From assembly GCA_965112735.1 (NCBI GenBank), contig OZ218962.1, positions 1,364,001-1,428,000 on the forward strand: a stretch of DNA of 64,000 nt, in the 5' to 3' direction. This document shows positions 1 to 14,050 of this stretch, piece by piece. How positions within the stretch are numbered: position 1 is the first letter of the stretch; every line of letters starts with the position of its first letter. Origin of the DNA: Phaeosaccion multiseriatum. Lineage: Eukaryota > Ochrophyta, other classes. A model generated the notes under the pieces. It was not told the DNA's origin and did not search any database. It saw only the letters and a program-made list of their open reading frames with translations. The position numbers and the translations under genes were made by a program.

Positions 1-3000
1 TCACTACTCTCGTGCCTCCCAGCAAGGCTACTCCTGCGGGGAAGAGTAAGAAGATGGAAAGTCTTGGCACCGAGCAGGTTCAAATCAGGGGCTTGGAGTT
101 GACAACACCCACCCAGCGTATTCCACTCCAGCTGAACTACACTGTGGTCACTGGGGAGATTCGGTTTAAGGACGACAAGGTGTTTCTGGGCAAGCTCGCG
201 CCGGGGGCGAAGCTCAGTCACCCCATTAGTGTCGTCTCCTCCATAAGCCGCGGGTACAACGTGTCATGTGTCAACACTAGCAAGGACGGATTTGCAGTGA
301 CGATAGACTCGTTTGTGGTGCCCGGAGCAGTCGTCTCGAGTGAGTTGGGACATGCAGCAGCAGCAGCAGCAGCAGTAGGAGGAGGAGGGGGAGTAGGAGG
401 AGAGGTTGTGTCACAGTCGGTAGAAGAGCACGCAGCAGCAGCAGTCGCAGCAGCTCAGGTGGAGGCAAGGTTGGGGCAGGTGGAGCTCAGCTACAGCAGC
501 ATTTGCAAGAAGCTGGACTTGTGGGCGTGTGTGCTTATGTTTGCCACCTCCCGCAAAGAAGAGCTTGTGCACGTCATGTCCAGGAAAGAGCTCAAGGTGG
601 CAAGTGGGGCCGCGAGCTGCATTCACCAGGACAGAACCGTGCACCTCACCACCAGAGGGGGCAAGCCAGGCAGCCAGCGACACCAGCTGCAGATGTGGAT
701 GGGCGTCCTGAAACTTGGCAAGAGTGTGCCCGAGATTCCGCGCGGGGTGTCGCTGACCTCCTTCCTCTTGACACCGACCATTGCCACCGCTGCACGGATT
801 CTTCACCAGCGCTGGAGGGAGACTGCCTTCATGCAGTGGAACCTCGTAGACACCTCTGTCTCTCTAAGCACCTCCGTGGTAGGCATGGCGCCTCCTGCCT
901 CCATGCGGGTGGCCGCGTCCATCCACGTGCCCATCTTTTTCGGTGGAGCTGTGGGAGGACTCTCCTTTCCGGTGACACAGGTGAGTGTCAATGGGTGGGG
1001 GTGGGTGGAAAGGGCGCTCATGGTGGGTGGGCGTGAGTGGGTTGGTAGCCGGCTTTTGTGGGCAAGGGAAAGAGGAGCATCGTGGTCTTTCCTCATTCAC
1101 TGACTCTCTCTCTCTCTCTCTCTACGTGTGTCCTACTTGTCCCTCCTCTGTAGGTGGGAATGCGCCAAACTGCCTGGGTGAGGGTCCACAACCCTACATC
1201 GGTACCTGTGACATTGCGACTGGTCACAGAGGGGGCAAAGGCAAAGTTTGGGCAGGGATGGAAGGGGCCTTCTGACGCGGCGCAGTCCACCATTGCTTGG
1301 GCGGCGTATGGGCGCGGTGATGAGAAGGGGCCAGAGCCGGTTAGATATGGGCCGACTGTATTGCATAGCGACGGCAAGGGAGTGGGTCGGGCAGGCGGCG
1401 TCCAGCGAGGCAGCAGCAGCAGCAGCAGCAGCAGGAGCAGCAGCAGCAGCAAAGGGATGTCTAGAGAGGAGGAGCAAGAACCTTTCTCTCTTGCGGCCGC
1501 TGTGAAAGTTGATGCCCTACTTCTCCCGGGGGAGGAGGCGGAGCTCGGGCCCATCTACTTTGAGCCCACAAGTCCAGACTGGGCCTACACAGGCTACGTC
1601 TATATCGTCAACAGCATGACCAGAATAGAGCCCGTGATGCTGCACGGGGCGAGCGGGATGGGAAAGCTCGCCCTCCGTATGGTGCCGGACAAGAAGGAGG
1701 GACGACGAAAGCAAGCACGTGGCGCGAGTGCGAGCGACGGTGTGAGCGTGGGCGGTATAGGGCATGGCGGCAGTGAGGCCCAGGAGGAGGATGGGAAGAA
1801 GAAAAAGAAAAAGAAGAGGAAGAAAAAGAAGAGGAAGACGAAGAAGAAGACGAAAAAGCAGGAGAAGGGTCAGGCCTTCTACGAGGCGAGGGTGCAAGCC
1901 ATCCGAGACGAGAGGAGAAAGAGCGTCAGCTCTACTTTTTCGGATCGAGGGGTGGCATCCTTTGTTGTGAATGGCAGGGACATCTCATTAGGGTCGGACT
2001 CGTCAGCTTTCCCCAGCGGTGCCGCCGTCATACAGCATCGCTGGATTGCTAAGAACGAAGGCACAGCGCCTTTGGCCATCAGCGGCATTGACATTGTGGG
2101 CGGGGGCTTGCCTGGAGACAAGGGGGGCTGCTTTAGTCGCGGCTTCATGCTTGATTCTCAAGGCTGCCTGCTGAGTGGTGGGGTAAGTGCGCAGCAGCAG
2201 CAACAAAGGCAGGGTAAGCCTGCTGCTGCTGCTGCTGCTGCTGGTGGTGGTGGGCGTGGTGGAGCCGCTCGTGTGCACGTGTCTTCAGAAGAGCAGGGTT
2301 CCTCCGCTATGGAAAGAGCTGCAAAGGAGGGGCATCTGACCCTGCTGCCCGGCGAGGCACATACGTTCACGGTGAGCTTTCTGGCCGACTGCTCTGCTTG
2401 GATGGTGAAGCGGCTCCTTCGAGTCACGTCATCTGCGGGCGTGGTGGAGGTGATGCTATCGGCACGCGTGCTGCGGGAGGCCGAGGGAGGACCCTCTGCG
2501 GCCACATGCGCAGAGTTGCTTCACTTGCCCCCTCCTGGTTTCGGCAGGGAGTGGGACGTTCTTGTGCGCCGGGCCATGCTTGCTCTGTCGCTGGGGTGTT
2601 TGCTGGTCTGCATGACGGCTTTGCTGCGGCTCGCCATGACTTGTCGGCAGCTTGTGCAGCGCACCTTCCTAGCCTCTTCCTCCCGTGAGAGGGGGCAAGA
2701 AGGAGGAGGGGCGGCTCTTGTTGGCAAAGACGGAGGAAGAGGACATCTTCTGGAGAGGGAGAGACTGGAGGGCAGCAGCGAGGCGGAGGAGGACGAAGGA
2801 AACGACCTCGAAGTGGAGCGCTTTGCGGCATCTCTCGCGCTTTCCGCAGCCAGCGCCATGGGTAGAGAGGGTAGGCGGGCGCCGCCAGAGTCGTGGTCCT
2901 CATCAGAAGGAGCCACAGGAGCTGCTGGAGGTGGTGGCGGTGACTGGATGCGGAGGAAATCGGAGTCTCGAACCGCACCAAATGGTGCCTCTGCTCCCCG

Positions 3001-5605
3001 ACAAGAGAGCAGCAGCAGCAGCAGCAGCAGCCGCAGGGGCGGGGCAGCAGCAGCAGCAACAGGTGTGGGAGGAGTGAAGGGCCAAGGCAGCGACGTCGAT
3101 GACCTCCTCGGCTCACAGCCCCCTTCGGCGTGTGGTCCATCTGCCTTTTCCTCCTTTCGTGGGCATGACCAGCCCGGAGCGCAAGCAGCAGCAGTGCGCT
3201 TGGCGAATGGGTCGGGAGCTTCCTCTGTACCCAGCCCCCTCTTTGTTGGCACCCAGTCTTCTGGTGCGCGTTCGCTGGTGGAGCCTCCTTCTCTCTCGCC
3301 ACCGCTCTCCGATGACGGGTCGTTGCCCACTCAGCGGGCAGCAAACGGAGCTGAAGGAGGAGGCAGGGGCATGGCGTTGTTGCAGACGAAGGCGTGTACA
3401 CGCACCAACCTCCTCGCTACTGCTGCGACGCAACAACAAGGCAGTGATGCGAATGGAGACAGCTGGGCTAGGAGGGCCGCACACAACCGACCGAGCCAAG
3501 GCCAAGCCCAGTCGCAAGCAGATCAGGGCGGGCAGGACTTGCTTCTGCCGACCGATCTGCTGCAGGAAACGCAAACCCACCCGAGGCGAGCAAGACCCCC
3601 GCAAGACGAGCAGCAGCTGCAGCAGCTACAGGGCAGCACACTGGCGATGACTTGCGAGGCCTTGGAGCAGGAAAGTGACACCTACAGTAACGGTAGGCAG
3701 CAAGGTCGGGGTCGGGGTGTTGGTCGTGGATACGACAGCCGTGAGCTTCCGTTCCTTTCGCACTTGAAGGAAAGACGGGGGATGATGGATGGAAGCGGCA
3801 GCGGCACCAACCACAGCTGCAGTGCCGCTTCACTGTCAGAACTGGCCGCAAAGGATGCGATGGACAGTGACGGCGGCGAAGGCAGCACCACTGGCACGAG
3901 CGCCACGTCCTTTCGGTCTTATTCCACCTCCACCTCATCTGCCACTCCTCCTCCGCCTCCGCTCATGGACTCTTCTCCTCGCGTCAACAACGAAGGAGGA
4001 GGGGGGGCAGGAGGAGCATCAACATCAACACTGCCATCACCTTCTTCCTACGCAGACCAAGGCAGACGTGGTGTTGGCGATGGGAGCGTAGGGGCGAACG
4101 AATTAGGACCAATGCCAGCGGGAGCGCCCTCCTTCAGATGCCCCCCCCTAGCGTCGCCCGCGCCATCGGCGGACCTCCGGGCTTCTCACGCTTCGCTTGT
4201 GGAGGCCGTGCTATCTCCCTATTCGGGCTTTTCCGTGACAGACTTGACGGCAGAAGTGGCCGGCGACAGCTTCAGCGTAGTTGGGAGTGGGGGAAGTGGG
4301 GGGCTGGGCGGCGGGAGGAGGAGCAGCAACAGCGATGCCAGCAGTAGGACCTCTTTCCAACAGCAGCCGCCGCTTGCGATGGGTGGTGCCGATAGAGACC
4401 CTTTCCACACCTTCGATACGGCCATGTTCGGCGATGGACGGATGAGTGGGATGGCCTCTGCTGCTGCTCAGCTGCCTCTTCGCCCTCCCGGCCCTCCCGG
4501 CTTCCCCTCCGCTCCACCGGGCTTCGAGGATTCGTTTGGGCGGCCGACAGGGTCAGCTGCAGGGGCAGCCGCAGGCGCGGTGGGCATGCAGGGGCGGGAT
4601 AGTAGGCAGACCACGCCAATCGCTTCCATGTCTTCCGGGGGGGGGCTCCTGGGGCCTTCACCTGAAGACCTTGCTGCACAGAGGACGCAGAGGCATCAGA
4701 GCAGTGGTAGCAGCCCTGGCCTCACTCGGCACGACCTCGACCACCACATCCACCGTAATCGGCATCAATCGGATGCTTTGGGGGGTTCCTCGACTTCCCT
4801 TCTGGCGGGTTTGCTGTCTCTGGACCCAGTTGCTACTGAGGAGGAGCACGGCCTTGGAAATGAGGTGCTGGCAGGATCTCTGTCTGGCCTGGCCTCCTCT
4901 GCCGGACATGCTTCATCTTCCTCCTCCGTCTGGGGCTCTGGGTCTTATGCTGCCCATCATCGGGCCCCGGGGTCAAGTATGGGTCGCTCCTCCCCCTCCT
5001 CTCGTCACGGTCGACGCTCCTCACTCGCAAGTGACGGGAGCTTGGGAGGAGGAAGAGGCATGGACCTTGATAGACTTGACCAAAGCGAGCAGCGAGGAGC
5101 AGGAGCAGGAGCAGTGAAGGGAGGAAAAGGCCTTGACAATATGGGCGATAGGGACGGATTGTCGCCGGAGTCGGAGGATGCGACAGGGGGGGCAGCTGTT
5201 GCGCTTCCAGCAGGCGGAAGCGGAGGAGGAGGAGGAGGTGGAGGAGGAGGAGGAGGAAGAGGAGAAGGAGGAGGAGCAGGAGGAGGACGTAGAGGAGGAG
5301 GAGGAGGAGGAGGAGGAGGAGGAGGAGGAGGACGAGACGCGGAAGGGGGGGCATTGGCTGGAGTGGGGGCCTCGTCAGGCAGCACCTCCAGCGGGCACAG
5401 CTCGTCTCTGTTTTTGCACACCCCGTTCTCGCTCTTTCCCACGATGGGTGGCAGTGGCGGCATGCGCGGCAGTGGGGTAGCGGGGGCAGGGGCAGCGGGG
5501 AGCGCAGCCAACGTTGATGACTTATTCTCTTCGCCCCTCTTTGCTCCGTTCGTGCGAGTGGCCGAGGAGGGCGAAGGAGGGACACCTTCTGCTACCGTAT
5601 CACCA

Positions 5606-5638
<33 letters not shown>

Positions 5639-5686
5639 ACTTCTGCTACTGACGCCTCTCCAGGTGGAGCACCTGTGCTCGAGTGA
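1..5686 (+). CDS. TMEM131: TMEM131-like transmembrane protein (5' partial)
   Basis: Two coding blocks are seen: window edge to 980, and 1154-5686, joined in phase 0 across a 173-nt GT-AG intron (981-1153) with a CT-rich 3' end. The frame is open to the left edge, so the start and probably a signal peptide lie outside; a possible acceptor sits at 20-21. The N-terminal part is a series of Ig/PapD-like beta domains, including a stretch reading LGPIYFEPTSPDW then VMLHGASGMGKL, which matches the repeat style of the TMEM131 family. A hydrophobic helix (MLALSLGCLLVCMTALL, near 2575-2630) is followed by a tail of about 1,000 residues rich in S, G and Q, with polyG encoded by a GGA array near 5218-5335. 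In animals TMEM131 sits in the ER membrane, binds secreted cargo through the lumenal domain and recruits TRAPP through its tail. Family call is by pattern; the tail is not recognisable. Confidence 0.7.
5597..5610 (+). repeat. Dispersed CTG-array insert, copy in TMEM131-like exon
   Basis: Exact GTATCACCAACTGC followed by seven or more GCT/TGC units. Here it is coding and read as V-S-P-T followed by polyalanine near the C-terminus. Confidence 0.9.
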
Positions 5687-6308
5687 AGTCCAAGGGCACG
5701 AAGAATTGTACAGTGTAAATAATACCACAATACAAAATAGACCGATTTCTTTGTACCGTTACCGCAAGGGGATGGAACAGCTGGGATGGGGCGTCCGTCG
5801 AGAGCGCCTCGCGAGTGATGTGCCCCTCCCTCCAAAGACCTAATAAATCTCGTCCTCGTCCTCCTCGCCGTTGAGGTATTCAACCTCCAGCCCCTCGGGT
5901 CGGTCTGCTTGCAGCGGGCAGTCCCTCCCAACAGAAAGCCTCTTCAGGCCCCAGCAGACCCAAAGTGTAGAGTGCGAATTTTTTACTATTAGCGGGGGAT
6001 GGTACCTTATGCCGACGGTTCCACCCAACATTCCACCACCCTCCTTCGTCGAGGAGTACTCTTGCCTCTCCTCCTTTCTCTACCTCTCCTTCTCTCTCCC
6101 ACACACTCTCTCCCCCTCTTACTTCTTTTCTCTGAATGACGGTGTTACTCTGTCGCTCTCCCCCCTCTCTCTCAGAGGGGTTGTGTTCCTGCCTCCGCCC
6201 AACCCTCCCTTCAATGACGTTTCCTCTCTCTCTCTTACACACACACCTCTTTCTTTTCCTCTCCTCTGAATGAAGGAGGCCATTTGATCGTGCCAGTGAG
6301 TGAAGGAG
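5687..6308. other. Intergenic: TMEM131-like 3' end to MAPK start
   Basis: No gene seen. The left part is AT-richer just after the stop (5700-5750), as expected for a 3' UTR. From about 6055 to 6265 the + strand is almost pure pyrimidine (CT), ending with CA repeats, and probably belongs to the promoter or 5' UTR of the kinase; a 5' UTR intron cannot be excluded. Confidence 0.5.
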
Positions 6309-6431
6309 ATGGAGGGGTGGGTTGCCGTGCGGTTGGGGAGTCAGAGTATTCATCCGCAGCAGCGAGACTCTGGGGAGGGCGGACAACAGCAACAGCAACA
6401 GCAACAGAAGCAGCAACAGCAGCAGCAACAG

Positions 6432-6466
<35 letters not shown>

Positions 6467-8988
6467 CGGCGACCCATGCTGGAGAACGCTGTATTGCAGA
6501 CTCGAAGGGAATAGTTTAACGCTCAGCGTTGGGCAAGGCCAGGGGGAGGAGGCACACAGCCAGGCGGAAGAGCAACAGGTGTATTGGTGCGCCCTCAACT
6601 CCTATACCAAGACCAAGCGAGTAAGCATAAGCACAGGAGGGATGACAGATGTGCTCATTGTTGAGGGAAGCGGCTGCGAGCATTGCAGAGGGGGTGGGCT
6701 TTTTGGGAGTGGCAGCGGCAGCGGCAGCCGTAGCGGCGAGGCGGGCGGTGGTAGCGGTAGAGGCAGCGGCAGTAGCAGCAAAGGTACGAACAGCAGTGGT
6801 ACGAACATCGGTACCTTGGCCCTGGGTTTTCGCTCTTCGCAAGTGCGAGACACGTGGCTACAGGCGGTCCGGCAGTGCGTGAGACAGAGGCGAATCGAAG
6901 AGATGGGCACGGCGAAGCGGCAGGGGACGCGCATCGTGGAGGGCCGGGGGGTCTTCTTTGAGCTCGATGAGCACTTTGAAGCTCACAATGTTGTGGGCAC
7001 TGGCGGCTTCGGCATGGTCATGGCTGCCACAGACAAGCGCAGTGGCACATCAGTGGCGATTAAGCTGATCCAAAACGCCTTTGAGAGGCCCATGCTGGCG
7101 AGGCGGGTGGTGAGAGAGGTGAGGACCCGCTCGTCCCTTCCGCCTTGTCCCTCTCGCCTTTTCCCCCTCTCTCCCTTTCTTGTATCTCTCTCGCTCGGTT
7201 TCTCTTCTCCCATCTATCGATCCAACTCTCTCACCCTCCACCAGTCTCACTTCCGTCCCCCCCCCCCTCCCTCCTATCCAAAGGTGCGTCTCATGCGCCT
7301 CATCAGCCACCCGAACGTCGTGAGCATACTCGACCTCCTCCCCCCTCCCCCGCCCTCAAGCCCCCAGCCCGGCGACAGTGGTAGTACTGCTCTGCTGGAC
7401 AGCTTCAAGGACGTGTACATTGTGTCCGAACTCATGGACACCGACCTTGCGCACGTGACAAAGTGCCACGCCGAGCTCTCGCACTCGCACGTGCAATGGC
7501 TCTTCTACCAGCTCGTGTGCGCGGTAGACCATATGCACAGTATGCGGGTACTGCACAGGGACCTCAAGCCCTCCAACATCTTCGTCAACAAGAACTGCGC
7601 CGTCAAAGTGGGAGACTTGGGTCATGCCAGGCGCGCTGCCTTCTCTCCCAGGGGTGGGAGCGGCGGCGGTGAGGGAACCACGGACGACGACGCTGGCGCT
7701 TCCCACCCAGGGGAGGACTCGTCCGAAATGACGGACTATGTGATCACGAGGTGGTACCGGGCCCCAGAGGTACTACTGGGGGCTCCGTACTGCTTTGGGG
7801 TGGACGTGTGGTCGTTAGGGTGCATCTTTGCGGAGCTGCACACGGGACAGCCGCTGTTCGAGGCCACCAACTACGTATCTATGCTCAACAAGATCCTGCA
7901 GCTCACGGGCTCCCCCGCTGCCGCTTCTGCTTCAACTTCGTCCGACCCGACTACTGCTACCGCTGCTGCTGCTGCTTGTGGTGGTGGTGGTGGTGGTAAG
8001 GATGGTGCTGGCGCTGGCGCTGGTGCGGGTAATAATCTGAGCCGCTTCCTGCACGGCTCGGCCAAGGCTCTGCGCTTCCTGGAGGCGTTACCGCAGCAAC
8101 CGCCGCAGGACTTGGCTCAAGCCTTTCCGACGGCGACGGCAGAAGCCCGCGATCTGCTCGGGAGGTTGCTGACCTTCAGCCCCGACGCTCGTATCTCGGC
8201 GAGAGATGCGCTCATGCATCCTTACTTTCAGAGCTTGCAGCCGCAGCAGCGGTGGCAGGAGAGCGGTGCGCGGGCTGGAGGTGGGCAGAGGGCCACAAGC
8301 TCGAGCTCGAGCGCCGCTGCTGCGACGTCAATGGATTGCAGCGGGCCGGAGAGCTTGCTTTGCGAAGGAGTGGGGGTTGAGGAGGACGGGTCAGGCAGTA
8401 GTAGTATGTCAGGCACAAAGTCAGGCGGCAGTAGCGGCTTGCGGGACGTGGAATCCTTGGAGGACGACGATCCCTTCCTCATTCCCCAGCTCAAACTCGC
8501 GGTCCTGGACGAGTGCGTGTCGCTGGGCCACACCGAGTGTCGAGGGATGAGGGACGCTGCAGCAGAGGCCATTCTCAAAGGGAAGGCGGAGGAGGAGGAG
8601 GAGGAGGAGGAGGAGGGGAAGCACACGGAGGCATATGGGTTCGTGTCTGGGGCCCGACGGAAGAAGCGGAGATCAGTAGACTTAGTGCCAACCGGCTCGC
8701 GGTGTTGCGCTTGCGGGTGTGGGAGCGGGGGGCGAGTGCGGAGCGGAGGTGACGCGGAGCAGCAGCACCAGCAGGAGCAGCAGTTGGTGATACAGCAGCA
8801 CCAGCAAGAGCAGCAGGATGGAGGAGAAGGACAAGCACCTCAAAGAGAAGGAGGGTACTTAAGCGGCCTCAGGAGCGTCGCGGCTCTGACCTCAGCAATG
8901 GCACCGCCCCGGCATGGAAAAGCGGCAGTGGGGAGAAGTAAGTCATTCGGGGCGGAGGGTACGGGCAGCGGGGGAGCAACGGGCGTGC

Positions 8989-9019
<31 letters not shown>

Positions 9020-9242
9020 GAGGGGGGGCAAGAGGCCACTCAGCCCTGGCATGAGCCCTGCCAACGCATCGGTCGGGGGCGCCCACCCCCACGGACAGCA
9101 GAGCCGCACACGCCACCAGCAAGACCAACACCAAGCTGTTGCAGCCGTTACAGCCACGGGCATGGATGTGGACAGTGTGGGCAGTGGCGGTGTGCAGGGG
9201 CAGAGGAAGGGGGGGGGTAGAGGGTGGAGGGGAGGGGCGTAG
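6309..9242 (+). CDS. PH-domain MAP kinase-like protein kinase
   Basis: Two exons, 6309-7118 and 7284-9242, phase 0, 922 residues. The ATG at 6309 is chosen because EGWVAVR begins the first strand of a PH domain (about residues 2-200, interrupted by polyQ; it ends in the usual helix VRDTWLQAVRQCV). A kinase domain follows: GTGGFG loop near 229, VAIK lysine near 249, HRDLKPSN near 361, then GDLG in place of DFG near 380, and the activation-loop TDYVITRWYRAPE near 420, the MAPK T-x-Y signature. The tail (about 540-922) is low complexity with polyE, polyQ and polyS. The 165-nt intron is free of stops in frame, so retention would add 55 residues without breaking the protein. Family-level role is a MAPK in phospho-signalling; the PH domain suggests recruitment to phosphoinositide membranes (inference). 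Confidence 0.85.
8780..8793 (-). repeat. Dispersed CTG-array insert, copy in MAPK exon
   Basis: Exact GCAGTTGGTGATAC on the + strand between CAG-type codons. Coding, read as Q-L-V-I-Q in the kinase tail. Confidence 0.9.
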
Positions 9243-9723
9243 TGTAGGGGGGGGGGGATGGGAGGGAAGGGAGGGCTGAGCGCGTCCTTAGGAAGGGGTT
9301 GCGCCTCCCTTCCTTCCTTGCCTGGGCGTTTTTAAATCCCTTGTTGGCAGTTGTTCAGTTGTGCCGCCTTGCACGAGGGGGACTTGTTACTACTACCTCG
9401 GCGCATAGTCCCGGGTGCACTTGTGACAGTGTAAGTAGTTGTAAATTTTAGGTTGTTTGCCCTTGTCGTCGTGATCTGTGGGCACTCATAAGCCAACGAT
9501 GACGGTTTCATGTGGAAGCTCCCTATTCCTCCTCTCTTTCCGACGTTGGGACGGGTTCACCCGTGTCGGGTCCCTCCCCCCTTGTCAGGAGCGGGGCCAG
9601 CATTCTTGACGCAGGCAGTGTAGAGCAGGCGGCAACACGGCAGTAGGCTCTGGAGGGGAACAGCAGAGATTGCGTGCGAAAAAGGTACTCCCAATAATAG
9701 TGGCTCAGGAGAGTTTGTTAGTC
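9243..9723. other. Intergenic: MAPK 3' end to CDPK start
   Basis: About 480 bases with no supported gene. It begins with a G-rich tail after the MAPK stop, then a T-rich stretch near 9430-9460 that may belong to the 3' UTR. The frame of the CDPK is open upstream of its ATG but without another ATG or similarity. Confidence 0.5.
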
Positions 9724-13204
<3,481 letters not shown>

Positions 13205-14050
13205 AAGCATATGAGGGGGGCAGGACCACCGAGTGACAGACTACGAGTACTTTTTTTGGGCCGCGGCGAGAGTTTCGGCTTTTGTGGTCGCCGAAGCAAG
13301 CAAACGACTCAAAGACTCTTTTTGAAACGAAGCAACTGGGGAGTGAGAGTGACTCCTCCCCGATAAGAGAGAGGAGGGAGAAGCTGGGCAGGCCTATTTG
13401 AGTACATGCAGAGGACGGAGCCTGAGCAACGTGAGGGGCTTTTGCTTTTTAAGAAAGAAAGAAGGCACGCCACACCCCGCCCCAAGGGTGCAGATGCGTG
13501 TGCTCAACTGAGGGCATGAACAAGAGTGTGGGTGTGTGTGCTCCAAGAGGTGCTTAGGTCCTCTAGGGATTGGGTGACCCCCCCCCCAAGGGAAGAGGCG
13601 GCACAGATATCTGTCGTTTGTCACGAAAAGGGGTTCGTTGGCTTGTCTCACTGGTCACGAGGACGGAAGGAGGAGAGGATGAGAAGAGTCAGTGAAGGAC
13701 AGGAGAAGCAGGACGGCACGCACCACACACGCGCGCCCCCACTCGACAGCCTACAACCTGCAGCCCAGAGACCCGCCTTCTGGTGCCATCCAGTCGAGGC
13801 CACACTCTCCAAGCAACGCGATTGTGCGATTGCAAGTGCGCAGGTGAGACTTCGTTTGATACTAGACAGCACTAGTATTAGTAGTGCACTGGTGAAAAAA
13901 AATAGAGGAACAAAAATTAATCAATCCAATGAGTACATGACAAATGCAAACATCCTTATTTCAGTAACGTTTTGACACACACACACACACACCACAACCC
14001 GTGTTCACCTACACCTAACCCCTGGAGGCCTCATGAGGCTGGCGAGTTGG
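13205..14050. other. Intergenic between convergent CDPK and rotatin genes
   Basis: About 850 bases. Open frames here (for example 13526-13975) show no recognisable motif or codon pattern. A short CA repeat lies at 13976-13992 near the rotatin 3' end. It probably holds both 3' UTRs. Confidence 0.5.

Noticed and set aside
6300-6308. GTG codon at 6300 as start of the PH-MAPK
   Set aside because: The ATG at 6309 fits the start of the PH domain and eukaryotic initiation.
13526-13975. 149-residue frame between CDPK and rotatin
   Set aside because: It starts in a likely 3' UTR and shows no similarity or splice pattern.
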